A stretch of DNA of 64,000 bases from Streptococcus salivarius (GCF_000785515.1 NZ_CP009913.1:200001-264000); one strand, 5' to 3'; shown: positions 17,387 through 25,224, counted from the stretch's first letter. Numbers and translations: made by a program. Notes: generated by a model from the letters alone, not told the origin.

Positions 17387-17395
17387 ATTATATCA
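17387..17395 (-). promoter_or_regulatory. Extended -10 promoter of the VanZ-like gene
   Basis: Minus-strand TGATATAAT. The rest of the 299-nt gap to 17653 is AT-rich; TATAGT at 17615-17620 is a weak -10 candidate for the downstream surface-protein gene, without a clear -35. Confidence 0.5.
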
Positions 17396-17653
17396 AAAAA
17401 AACGTTTAAAGAAAGTTAAGAAACTGTAACGAAGTTTTGATAGAATAAAAGGATAAGGCAGAATCAAAGACTAAAAAAGGACTTTGAAACAGCAACTCTA
17501 CTTTTGACTAACAATTTAATGATTTTTGTAAACAGGCTATGAAAGCTTATAAAATAATTAAATTTTAAAAATTAGGAGTCAGCATCTTGTTTCAGGATTA
17601 TTAAAATGTTATTATATAGTAGTGAATTTTTAACATAAAAAGGAGTTCGTCTT

Positions 17654-20239
17654 ATGAATAAAAAGGTTTTGGCGACAGCCGGAATTGCAGCACTTGCAGT
17701 TTCTGCTACAGTTGCTAAAGCTGATGAGGTAACGACAAACGATCAAGCCTCAACAACAGCATCAGTATCATCGACAGCTACACAAGCTGTCCCAACTCAA
17801 GCCCAAGTTGAAGCGGCTAGAGAACAAGCCAGCGCTGCAAATCAAGCAGTATCGCAACAAGAGTCAGTAGTTGCTAATCATGAAGCAGCTGCCAACCAGG
17901 CTCAAGCAAACCTAGCGACAGCAGATGCTAACTTGCAAAAGGCACAAACAGCAGCCGATGAAGCAAGTCCAGAAACTATTGCTGCCGCTCAAGGTCAAGT
18001 AACTACTGCGGAAAATGCGGCTAAGGAAGCTAAGTCAGCAGTCGAAACAGCTCAATCAGCAGAAAAAACTGCCAAAGATGCAGCAGACAAACAGCAATCT
18101 GTCGTTAATACAGATCAAGCTAATGTCAATGCTAAAGCTAGTGAAGTTGCTAATGCTCAAAAATCAGTAGATGCTGCTAAAGCAGCTCTTAATGGTTCTA
18201 GCGCTTCTGAGGCAGCTTCTAACCAAGCTAAAGCACAATCAGTTTTTGACGCTGCAACAGTAGCTGAGAAAAAAGCTCAAGAAGAACTGGCAGCAGCTCA
18301 GGCAGCTGATAAAGAAAAAGCTACTGCTATTTTAGCTAAAGAAGGTCAATTGACTGCAGACCAAAATGCAGCAAACCAAGCTAAAGCAGCCTATGAGACT
18401 GCTCAAACAGTAGCTAATGAAAAGGCAGCTGCCCTTGCAGCCGCTGAAGCAGCTAAGAAAAAAGCAGAATCTTCAACAACTTCAACAGCTAATGTTCGTC
18501 AAAAATTCTCAGTGTCACAAGAGTATGTCAATGCTCTTAAGATTCATGAGTCTAAAACAGCGACAGCAGCAGAAATAGCTCAAGCTGAACAAGTCTTGAA
18601 GAACGTTAATAAACGTGATCGTGGTAACAATAGTTATCAAGACAATGAAGCAGATAAAAATGTTAAAATTAGTGATTTGAATAATCTTAGTGAAGCTCAA
18701 ATTACAGATTTGTCATTGTATGCTTCAAGTTTGATTAACCAAATTCGTACAGCCTTTGGTACAACTCAAACATCTGTTTCAAAAGGTAGTGTTCTTGCAG
18801 CTGATCGTGTTTCAGATGGTTATGTAGCAGATAACTGGGGTTGGGAAGCTATTACCCATAAAAGACATGATAGTGCCGCCCTTGACCGTGCTGGTAAGTC
18901 ATTTAATAGTGTAAGTATTGGTGAAAACCTTAATACATGGCAAGGTTTGACAGGACCATTTACACTTAACGACATTAAGAAATATGTCTATGAAGCTATG
19001 CTCGACTTCATGTTTAATGGTAATGAGTGGAACCATGCTCGTTCTATCTCTGGACTTACAGCAGATGGTGGTGAGGCTTACATTGGTACAGACATCAGTG
19101 TTGTTGCCGGTGCCTTTAACGTTCACGTAAACAATGTCAATAAAAATTCTATCGCTTCTGATAGTAGCTTTGACACAACTAAGATTGCTAACCCATATGT
19201 AGGTAACCAATCTCAACCATCTTCAAATGCAAATCTAGCAGCTGCAAAAGCAGCTTATGAAGCTGCTAAACAAGCTAACGATCAAGCTCAAAGTGATTTG
19301 GCTAGCAAGAAATCTGCTTCTGAGTCAGCAACTCTTAAACTTAAGAATACTCAATCAGAACTTGCAGCTCTTAAAGCGACTGCAAGCAAGTTGGCAGCTG
19401 CTCAGAATAACCTTTCTGAAAAACAAGCCGCCCTTGCAACTGCTAAATCAGAATTGGAAAAAGCTAATGCTGCAGTTGAAAATCTTAATGCTAATGCACA
19501 AGAAAAAGCAGCAGCCCTTAGCAAAGCTCAAGCAACTCTTGATGAAAAACAAGCAGAGCTTCAAACAGCTAAAGATAAACTTGCGACAAGTTCTGCGACC
19601 TTGCAACGTTTGACAAATGCATACAACGCTGCTAAGCAAGATACTGCTAAGAAACAAGTAGCATTGACACAAGCTAACCAAGCTTTGGCTTCTGCTAAGA
19701 ACCGTGTAGCAGCTCTTACAAATGCTTCAGCTAACCTAGCTAAGGCTAAGGCAGAACGTGCAACGGCCTTTGCTAAATTTACTGCGGCGAAAGGTGCTCT
19801 TTCAACTGAACGTGCGAAACTGGTTGAATTGTCTGCTAAACGTGATAAATTAACGAGCGAATACACGACAGTTCAAACAGCTTTCGATAACTATATGAAA
19901 GCTAAGGCAGACAAAGAGCTTCAAACACAATTGGCTAAAGAGTATGCTAACATCATCTCTAAAGGTCTTACACCAGTACCTGTTTACGATGTAGATGGTA
20001 AAGTTGTTGCTTTCACAACACAAGAACAAGCAGCTCAAACGGCGGCTCAAATTCCTGTAAATTATGGTCAAGCAAAAGCAGAGAAACAAGCTCCTGTACA
20101 AGAAACAGACAGCTTGCCAGAAACAGACAGCTTGCCAGAAACAGGTGAGTCAACTGCAGTAGGATTCAGTCTTGTAGGTCTCTTTATGACACTATTGGCC
20201 TTCCTTGGTTTTGTTGACAGACGTACACGTCGTAACTAA
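17654..20239 (+). CDS. LPxTG surface protein with coiled coils and CAP (SCP-like) domain, SEC10/PgrA type
   Basis: 861 aa. Signal peptide MNKKVLATAGIAALAVSATV ending at AKADE, an Ala/Gln/Lys-rich coiled coil (about residues 50-285), and a central CAP/SCP-like domain (about 355-515; NQIRTAFGTT, DRVSDGYVADNWGWEAITHK, GENLNTW, NEWNHARS). A second long coiled coil follows (about 530-790), then a wall anchor with LPETG, a membrane helix and RRTRRN. This layout is that of the SEC10/PgrA surface-exclusion-like proteins, and a role in adhesion or aggregation is inference. The sortase motif is duplicated (LPETD then LPETG) by an 18-bp tandem repeat at 20102-20137. AAAGGAG precedes the ATG. Monocistronic. 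Confidence 0.9.
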   Translation: MNKKVLATAGIAALAVSATVAKADEVTTNDQASTTASVSSTATQAVPTQAQVEAAREQASAANQAVSQQESVVANHEAAANQAQANLATADANLQKAQTAADEASPETIAAAQGQVTTAENAAKEAKSAVETAQSAEKTAKDAADKQQSVVNTDQANVNAKASEVANAQKSVDAAKAALNGSSASEAASNQAKAQSVFDAATVAEKKAQEELAAAQAADKEKATAILAKEGQLTADQNAANQAKAAYETAQTVANEKAAALAAAEAAKKKAESSTTSTANVRQKFSVSQEYVNALKIHESKTATAAEIAQAEQVLKNVNKRDRGNNSYQDNEADKNVKISDLNNLSEAQITDLSLYASSLINQIRTAFGTTQTSVSKGSVLAADRVSDGYVADNWGWEAITHKRHDSAALDRAGKSFNSVSIGENLNTWQGLTGPFTLNDIKKYVYEAMLDFMFNGNEWNHARSISGLTADGGEAYIGTDISVVAGAFNVHVNNVNKNSIASDSSFDTTKIANPYVGNQSQPSSNANLAAAKAAYEAAKQANDQAQSDLASKKSASESATLKLKNTQSELAALKATASKLAAAQNNLSEKQAALATAKSELEKANAAVENLNANAQEKAAALSKAQATLDEKQAELQTAKDKLATSSATLQRLTNAYNAAKQDTAKKQVALTQANQALASAKNRVAALTNASANLAKAKAERATAFAKFTAAKGALSTERAKLVELSAKRDKLTSEYTTVQTAFDNYMKAKADKELQTQLAKEYANIISKGLTPVPVYDVDGKVVAFTTQEQAAQTAAQIPVNYGQAKAEKQAPVQETDSLPETDSLPETGESTAVGFSLVGLFMTLLAFLGFVDRRTRRN
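20102..20137 (+). repeat. 18-bp tandem duplication in the sortase-motif region
   Basis: GAAACAGACAGCTTGCCA occurs twice in direct succession and encodes a repeated ETDSLP, giving LPETDSLPETG. Confidence 0.85.
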
Positions 20240-20245
20240 TCATAG

Positions 20246-20271
20246 AAAAAAACGGCAACTGCCGTTTTTTT
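20246..20271 (+). terminator. Terminator of the LPxTG protein gene
   Basis: AAAAAACGGC, loop AACT, GCCGTTTTTTT. Confidence 0.88.
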
Positions 20272-20294
20272 ATTATGAAAATGCAATCTTCTAC

Positions 20295-20438
20295 TGAGTC
20301 TTTCATTATGTGATGGCGGACGTCAGCGACCTTCTGCGAAGTTCCATGACTAAGTTTTGAGTCTAATGTCTCAAAACTTCCGAATGCCAGAAAACTTAAT
20401 AGTTTTCTGGCATTTTTTTTTCACATAGGAAAGACTCA
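20295..20438. repeat. 144-bp intergenic element with long terminal inverted repeats and nested hairpins
   Basis: The ends TGAGTCTTTCATTATGTGA (20295-20313) and TCACATAGGAAAGACTCA (20421-20438) are inverted repeats with one small mismatch/gap. Inside are a perfect 10-bp stem AAGTTTTGAG/CTCAAAACTT (20352-20379) and a perfect 14-bp stem AATGCCAGAAAACT/AGTTTTCTGGCATT (20383-20414) followed by T7. It could be a MITE-like or BOX/RUP-like dispersed repeat, or a structured RNA with its own terminator. The 307-nt gap has no gene. Confidence 0.6.
20383..20421 (+). terminator. Strong terminator-like hairpin inside the intergenic element
   Basis: A 14-bp perfect stem with loop TAAT and a T-rich tail. 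No gene ends directly before it, so it may end a small RNA or act as backup to the 20246 terminator. Confidence 0.7.
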
Positions 20439-20546
20439 TTTGCTGATTAATATATTATCAACAAACAATAATTATTTTAAAATTATAGAGCAGAATCATA
20501 TTCAATTTGATAATGGAGTTTAGTTTATCTTTTATATGAAATATTC

Positions 20547-20945
20547 TTAAGCGACTTTTGATATTAATTTAAAGCAATATTCTAGATAATCTTCTATTTC
20601 AGATTTAGAGAATTTGTGAAAATTAATGACTCCTAAAAATCCGATATGGCTTCTGAAAAATTTGGTGTGGTCCATAGTGGTTGAAACTAATATCAGAATA
20701 GATTTTGGTTCTATTTGTCTGATTTTTTTGGAGATATGTAATCCATCCCAAGATTTTAGTTGAGGATCGTATATGATAAAATAGACATTAGTGGGGGTAC
20801 CTAGTTTTTGTTTTTGAATATCACCTTGTCTATGTTTAATTTTTAATCTGGTATTAGGGTATTTTTTCTTAAGCAATTGTTTAAGGATTTTGGTCAGTGG
20901 TTGTTGATATCTAAATGGTTGAATTATATAGATTTTATCACTCAT
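20547..20945 (-). CDS. Stand-alone degenerate receiver-domain protein (pseudo-receiver)
   Basis: 132 aa, roughly one CheY-like receiver domain without an output domain. It aligns by eye to the receiver of the neighbouring ComE-like regulator: FIIYDPQLKSWDGLHISKKIR matches FFLDIEIKGDKKRGMEIAREIR, placing the phospho-acceptor at D60, with a conserved Thr (VSTT) and Lys (NFHKF). The acidic pair after strand 1 (EDD in the neighbour) is replaced by IQPFR, so normal Mg2+-dependent phosphorylation is doubtful. It is divergent from a LytTR-only gene. AAAGG precedes the ATG. Codon use is AT-rich like the rest of the island. A decoy or anti-regulator role is inference. Confidence 0.65.
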   Translation of the reverse strand: MSDKIYIIQPFRYQQPLTKILKQLLKKKYPNTRLKIKHRQGDIQKQKLGTPTNVYFIIYDPQLKSWDGLHISKKIRQIEPKSILILVSTTMDHTKFFRSHIGFLGVINFHKFSKSEIEDYLEYCFKLISKVA

Positions 20946-21046
20946 AATTTTACCTTTCTTTTTATTATCAATTTTATCATGATGAGTAAATAAGAGGTTT
21001 GGCTTGTCGTGAATGGTGTTTATTTTGTAATGGTAGAGATAATTTT

Positions 21047-21079
21047 ACCGTTTATGACAAAAAAAAGTACCGTTGGATG
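21047..21079 (+). promoter_or_regulatory. LytTR-type direct repeats before the regulator operon
   Basis: ACCGTTTAT (21047-21055) and ACCGTTGGA (21069-21077) start 22 bp apart, about two helical turns. They fit the LytTR/AgrA 9-mer [AT][AC][AC]GTTN[AG][GT] at 9/9 and 8/9 positions. The GTT of the second copy (21072) is exactly 38 nt before the -10 at 21110. Confidence 0.7.
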
Positions 21080-21109
21080 TAATTTTAGTTTTTTAAGAGA
21101 ACTCTTTGT

Positions 21110-21115
21110 TATGAT
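21110..21115 (+). promoter_or_regulatory. -10 of the LytTR/response-regulator/kinase operon
   Basis: TATGAT with no good -35, as expected of an activated promoter. The predicted start point is about 21122, just upstream of the AAGGGGGA ribosome-binding site. Confidence 0.5.
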
Positions 21116-21140
21116 TAAATTATGTTATAGTAAGGGGGAA

Positions 21141-21476
21141 ATGATGGATTATATTGTTGCTAAAAAAGATAGCATGTCGGTTAAAATCCCAATTGGAGAG
21201 ATTCTATATATCGGTACAATGTCAGATTGTCCAAGACTTTTGCAGTTTATAACTGATAATGGAATTTTTGAGACTTATGGAAAAATAAAAGACTTTGAAA
21301 TAGATATGGGGTTAGTTTTTAGGCGCTGTCATAGAAAATATTTAGTTAATCTTAAGCGTATAAAAGCTATTGATTTAGGAACTAGACGAATTATGTTTGA
21401 TAATAGTAAAGTTAATTCCATTGTCTGTTCGCGACGAAAACTTACTGAAGTTTTAAAGGATTGGAAGAATTTATAG
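21141..21476 (+). CDS. Stand-alone LytTR DNA-binding domain protein
   Basis: 111 aa from the ATG at 21141, chosen because AAGGGGGA lies 3-8 nt upstream. A 44-codon in-frame extension to 21009 would cross the operator and promoter. The whole protein is one LytTR domain: SVKIPIGEILYIG, ETYGKIKDFE, FRRCHRKYLVNLKRIKAIDL and IVCSRRKLTEV correspond to VPFSDILYFE, EFYGKVSDIA, SHRSYVVNPENIIRID and FVSRMKLKGL of the response regulator 16 nt downstream. No receiver or membrane segment is attached. It is probably the first gene of an operon with the regulator and kinase, and it may compete for or co-occupy the same direct repeats. Confidence 0.85.
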   Translation: MMDYIVAKKDSMSVKIPIGEILYIGTMSDCPRLLQFITDNGIFETYGKIKDFEIDMGLVFRRCHRKYLVNLKRIKAIDLGTRRIMFDNSKVNSIVCSRRKLTEVLKDWKNL

Positions 21477-21491
21477 TTTAAGAGGATATAT

Positions 21492-22229
21492 ATGTTAAAT
21501 ATTTTTGTTCTAGAAGATGATTTTTTTCAGCAAACTCGTATTGAGACAGCGATTAAGAAATGTATGTCTGATAATAAAATGAGGTATAGGTATTTAGAAG
21601 TCTTTGGTAAGCCTCAACAGTTGTTAGATGCAATTAAAGAGACAGGAAATCATCAATTTTTCTTTCTTGATATTGAAATTAAAGGAGATAAAAAGAGAGG
21701 AATGGAGATTGCGCGTGAAATCCGTGAAAAAGATCCTAGTGCGTCGATTGTCTTTGTGACGACTCACTCAGAATTTATGCCAGTCACCTACAGTTACCGT
21801 GTATCTGCTTTGGACTTTATCGACAAAGGGTTAAGTGATCAAGATTATCAGGAAGCTATTTCGTCTGTTTTGATACATGCTACTGGTAGTGTTAATAAAA
21901 CAATAGGTGAAGATTCATTTTGTTTTAAATCAGAACATTCCCAAATACAAGTTCCTTTTTCAGATATTCTTTATTTTGAGACCTCACCTACGATTCATAA
22001 GGTAATTTTAACGACGAAGAAAGGCCATATGGAATTTTATGGTAAAGTTTCAGATATTGCGAAGGCAGACAAAAGACTCTACCAAAGTCATAGATCTTAT
22101 GTAGTGAATCCAGAGAATATTATTCGTATTGACAAATCAAATCATACTGTTTTCTTTGAAAATGATGAATCTTGTTTTGTATCTCGTATGAAATTAAAAG
22201 GTTTAGTTGAGAGGATTACTTTGAGATGA
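21492..22229 (+). CDS. ComE/BlpR-like response regulator (REC-LytTR)
   Basis: 245 aa. The receiver domain (about residues 1-125) has acidic pocket E8-D9-D10, phospho-acceptor D60 in FFFLDIEIKG, VTTHSE and DFIDKG switch residues. The LytTR domain (about 140-245) has ILYFET, QSHRSYVVNPENIIRID and SRMKLKG. This is the architecture of AgrA/ComE/BlpR regulators that activate promoters with paired 9-bp direct repeats. The stop overlaps the upstream-preferred start of the kinase gene (ATGA at 22226), indicating coupled translation. Predicted targets are the two promoters at 21047 and 23702, and possibly dexA. Confidence 0.92.
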   Translation: MLNIFVLEDDFFQQTRIETAIKKCMSDNKMRYRYLEVFGKPQQLLDAIKETGNHQFFFLDIEIKGDKKRGMEIAREIREKDPSASIVFVTTHSEFMPVTYSYRVSALDFIDKGLSDQDYQEAISSVLIHATGSVNKTIGEDSFCFKSEHSQIQVPFSDILYFETSPTIHKVILTTKKGHMEFYGKVSDIAKADKRLYQSHRSYVVNPENIIRIDKSNHTVFFENDESCFVSRMKLKGLVERITLR

Positions 22230-23564
22230 AATTTGAGTATGAGGGAGTATTTTTTATTGGGTGGGTTATTAGATTAGTCATCTTTCAACAAGTTAGTGAT
22301 TACAAATTTAAAGTTAGACACTTATTTATTATTCCTATTTTATTTACTCTTGTGGAATACTTTTTTTTATGATATTGTATTCTGGGGTGAATTCTTTTTC
22401 CTACCTTTAATTGTTTTATTCATAAAAACAAAAAAACATTGGTCTTGGGTTCAATCCTTATTCTATTGCTTTTTCACTTTAGCTATCTATGAGATAGTTA
22501 GTAGTTTGTCTTCTCTTTATTTTCAATTTGTATTTAAAATACCAGAGACTACTTTGGAAAATAACGTTTGGCTAGATTGGATTCCTACACTTTTATCCTT
22601 TCCTCTATATGTTTTGTTTTTAAAATTAGTAAGAATAGATTTAAATACACTGTCAAGAGAAATTAAAAATGATAAGTTAACAAGAGTTGTTTACTTATTT
22701 ACTATAACAATGATTTTATATTATATATCTAGCTATATTTTACGAAGTATACCTACATTAGAGTATGCGGGCTGGATCTCTTTTAATATAGAAGATATAT
22801 ATATTAATAGGGTAATTATTTATAGTTACTTTCCAATATTCTTGGGTTTTTTATTATACATTCAGTATCTTGTTAAAGAAAATATAAATAGGGAGCTAGA
22901 AAAAATTAAGGACTCACAGATTTCATCGATGAGTATTTATAGTGAGCATATAGAGTCATTGTATAAAGAAATCAAGAGTTTTCGTCATGATTATACAAAC
23001 ATATTAGTTAGTTTAAATGAATCCATAAAAAATAGAGACATAGATGGGATTGAAAGCATATATGATTCAGTGCTTTTGGATTCAGATAAAACTTTTTATA
23101 ATACGCATTATGATATTGCTAACTTGGTAAATCTAGAGGATTTAGCAATGAAATCTATTGTTTCAGCAAAAATGTTTGAGGCACAAAGTAAGGGGATTAG
23201 ACTTTCTATAGAGATAGAAAAGGTTATTAAAGCTCCGGCTAGTATAGATTCAATAGATTTGTTGAAATTATTAGCCATCTTTTTGGATAATGCTATAGAG
23301 TCCTCATTGGAATCAGCTTCACCAGAGCTTTCATTTGTATATTTTCAAGAAGAAAATCGTAAAATAATGATTATTGAAAATTCAACAAAGCAGGAGAGAA
23401 TTAATACAAAGGCCATTTTTAATTATGGCTACTCAACTAAAGGTAATGGTAGAGGGATAGGGCTAGCTAATGTATATGAGATTCTATCGACTTACAGTAG
23501 AGTATATTTAAAAACTTATAGTAATGAGTATAAATTTCGACAAGAATTGGTTTTTGAAGATTAA
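22226..23564 (+). CDS. ComD/BlpH-like GHKL histidine kinase, apparent frameshift in T8
   Basis: The open frame that contains the kinase core begins only at a GTG (22296) with no ribosome-binding site. The frame from ATG 22226, which overlaps the regulator stop as ATGA, encodes a hydrophobic segment (FFIGWVIRLVIF, HLFIIPILFTLVEYFF) and enters the kinase frame if one T is removed from the T8 run at 22361-22368. Repaired, the protein is 445 aa, the usual ComD length. It has about six to seven N-terminal membrane helices, a coiled-coil linker, the H-box FRHDYTN, N-box LDNAIESS and G-box GNGRGIGLANV. It senses an unknown signal and phosphorylates the adjacent regulator. As sequenced, the intact ORF is 22296-23564 (422 aa). 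Confidence 0.85.
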
Positions 23565-23597
23565 AAAGTAGACATATAATTCATGTCTACTTTTTTG
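23563..23597 (+). terminator. Terminator after the histidine kinase
   Basis: AAAAAGTAGACAT (23563-23575) pairs with ATGTCTACTTTTT (23583-23595). It separates the regulator operon from the ABC operon. Confidence 0.9.
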
Positions 23598-23701
23598 TAT
23601 TTAGGAAATCTTTCAAGATTGAACAAAGATATATTAATACTGAAATAGTGCAATTATAAATATTAGTGTTGCTACTAAAAAGAATTATCTGTAATTTTTT
23701 G

Positions 23702-23734
23702 CCCGTTTATTACTAATAATGTGCTGTTTATTAT
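23702..23734 (+). promoter_or_regulatory. LytTR-type direct repeats before the ABC operon
   Basis: CCCGTTTATTA (23702-23712) and GCTGTTTATTA (23723-23733) are 21 bp apart. GTTTATTA is identical in both. The GTT of the second copy (23726) is exactly 38 nt before the TATACT -10, the same geometry as at 21072/21110. Confidence 0.65.
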
Positions 23735-23763
23735 ATTTAAGATGCGAACTATTAAGTTTAATA

Positions 23764-23769
23764 TATACT
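23764..23769 (+). promoter_or_regulatory. -10 of the ABC transporter operon
   Basis: TATACT. The predicted start point is about 23776, leaving a leader of about 160 nt before the first permease. The 374-nt gap otherwise holds only a weak 32-codon ORF (23854-23952). Confidence 0.5.
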
Positions 23770-23853
23770 AATTTTTGTAAGAGCAAGTTCAGAAAAATAC
23801 TTAGCTTAAATCATTTATGAAAGGAATCTACTATATTTAATTTATTGGATTAT

Positions 23854-23952
23854 ATGCAAAACGTTATTCACAATCTAAATAGATTTGATATCAAATATTG
23901 TTTTTTAACTACTAATGAAATAGAAAGCGAGATTATATATGTCGTTATTTAA
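23854..23952 (+). CDS. Possible 32-residue small ORF overlapping the first permease start
   Basis: ATG at 23854 opens 32 codons (MQNVIHNLNRFDIKYCF...) that end 14 nt inside the permease gene, in another frame. It has no good ribosome-binding site (AAAGGA lies about 30 nt upstream) and no double-glycine leader. Its only support is the overlap with the permease start, whose own ribosome-binding site is weak. It may be chance. Confidence 0.2.
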   Translation: MQNVIHNLNRFDIKYCFLTTNEIESEIIYVVI

Positions 23953-24680
23953 ATCAGTTTTCAAATCAGTTTTTAAGAGAAAGGATGTTAATATTTTTCT
24001 TACATTTGCCTTTCTCCCTGTTTTAGTTCCATTGTTATCAGGGTTCATGGAAGGAATGAGTTCAGAATATACAGGTAATTTTCTTTCTTTTTTTAGAGTC
24101 AGCAGTGAGTACGCAATATCGCTTTGTATTGCCTATACTTTTATTTTCTTTGGTTGTATCTTCAGTTTTTAAGGATGAAATAGACTCAGGTATTATGTTT
24201 CTTTATAAAGATATTAATAGAAAGAAAATTTTTAATGCCAAATTATTGAGTTTAGTTGCAGTATACAGTATTTTTTTGGGGTTAACTATTTTTACGAGTA
24301 TTGTATCTTATTATGGATTTATGTTGCCCAAAGGAGAAGTTTCATCAAACTTTATCGCAAATCAATCTTCAGCTACAATTAAGAGTTTATTTACCTTAAT
24401 TTCAACTATTAATTTAAATCTAATTACAATTACTTTAGTTGTGATGGTATCTATCACCTCTAAAACTATCAAGTCAGTATTGGCTGGGGTTTTCTTTTCA
24501 CTAGCGGCATCTGTTTCTCCGATGTTAATCGGTATTCAGTACCTCTTTCCAAATGGATATATCCACTTTATTCAAAGTAATTGGGTTTTATCATATATGG
24601 CTGCAGTTGTTATTTCCATTATCTACTTCGTTATTTTTTACGTAAGAGGTATGCATAAATTTAAAAATGTGGAATTCTAG
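23939..24680 (+). pseudogene. ABC-2-type permease, apparent frameshift in T7
   Basis: The first frame (MSLFKSVFKSVFKRKDVNIF...) stops at 24172. The rest (TQYRFVLPILLFSLVV..., SGIMFLYKDINRKKIFNAKL) is in the +1 frame to 24680. Removing one T from the T7 run at 24088-24094 joins them into a 246-aa protein that aligns along its length with the intact permease at 26094 (FKRKDVNIF/WKRKETKIF, FLYKDINRKKIF/FMYKDINRKNIF, LFPNGYIHF/LFPNGYSQF). It has about six membrane helices of the BcrB/LanE/LanG type. It is first in a five-gene operon. The small gene at 24689 follows 8 nt after the stop. Confidence 0.8.
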
Positions 24681-24688
24681 GAGGAGAA

Positions 24689-24805
24689 ATGAAGAATAAT
24701 ATTCAATCGCTAGTTTTTCCATATAGATTACTTGCTATAGCTACCTCGATATATAGTGCAGGTACATCAACTATTTTCTTAGATTTAACAGGAGATTTTG
24801 AATAA
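24689..24805 (+). CDS. 38-residue peptide of unknown function in the ABC operon
   Basis: 38 codons from ATG 24689, with a strong TAGGAGGAG ribosome-binding site overlapping the upstream stop and a TAATG stop-start overlap with the next gene. The spacing and overlaps are those of a real gene. The peptide starts MKNNIQSLVFPYRLLAIATS and ends FLDLTGDFE; its middle is moderately hydrophobic with several Ser/Thr and no Cys. It has no double-glycine motif and no lipobox. It could be a small membrane peptide of the transporter, an immunity peptide or the transported product. I do not recognise the family. Confidence 0.6.
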   Translation: MKNNIQSLVFPYRLLAIATSIYSAGTSTIFLDLTGDFE

Positions 24806-25224
24806 TGTTAATCTTATTAATTACCCTAATTTATTTACTTACGACTTTGGCAACTATCTTTTTATTGCCTCATATGTCTGTTCCAATCCTTTTATTTTCT
24901 TTATATGTGTTACCATTGATTATTAATTTTATTGGATATAAGCTAAAGCAACTTAAATGTAAAACGTTTCTGACTTTCTTATTACCCACAATGTCTTTAT
25001 TAGGGTATATGGTATTTGCTTACGTTACTGTTAAATCAGGTACTTGGACAAATTTTGTTAATATTAATACGTTTTCAAATAGTGATATGAGTGTAAAAGT
25101 TGGAATGAATTTGTTATCAGTAGCTCAACTAGTATTTGTGACATTGCTGTTTTATGGAGTGTCACTGACAACGCACTTTATTAATAAAAAAATTTCAGTG
25201 AATAAAGGAGCTAAATATGCTTAA
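24805..25224 (+). CDS. Small four-helix membrane protein of the ABC operon
   Basis: 139 aa with about four membrane helices (ILLITLIYLLTTLATIFLL; PILLFSLYVLPLIINFIGY; FLTFLLPTMSLLGYMVFAY; LLSVAQLVFVTLLFYGVSL) and short basic loops. The ATG overlaps the stop of the 38-aa peptide and the 3' end overlaps the ATPase gene by 8 nt, so translation is coupled on both sides. Size and topology are reminiscent of the Msa family of Gram-positive membrane proteins, but I cannot confirm that. An accessory or immunity role with the transporter is inferred from position only. Confidence 0.65.
   Translation: MLILLITLIYLLTTLATIFLLPHMSVPILLFSLYVLPLIINFIGYKLKQLKCKTFLTFLLPTMSLLGYMVFAYVTVKSGTWTNFVNINTFSNSDMSVKVGMNLLSVAQLVFVTLLFYGVSLTTHFINKKISVNKGAKYA

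Noticed and set aside
21009..21140. Longer form of the LytTR-only protein starting at 21009.
   Set aside because: The extension would run through the direct repeats and the -10, and the strong AAGGGGGA site fits ATG 21141.
22296..23564. GTG at 22296 as the true start of the histidine kinase.
   Set aside because: No ribosome-binding site, and the upstream frame with the ATGA overlap supplies a plausible membrane N-terminus once one T is removed.
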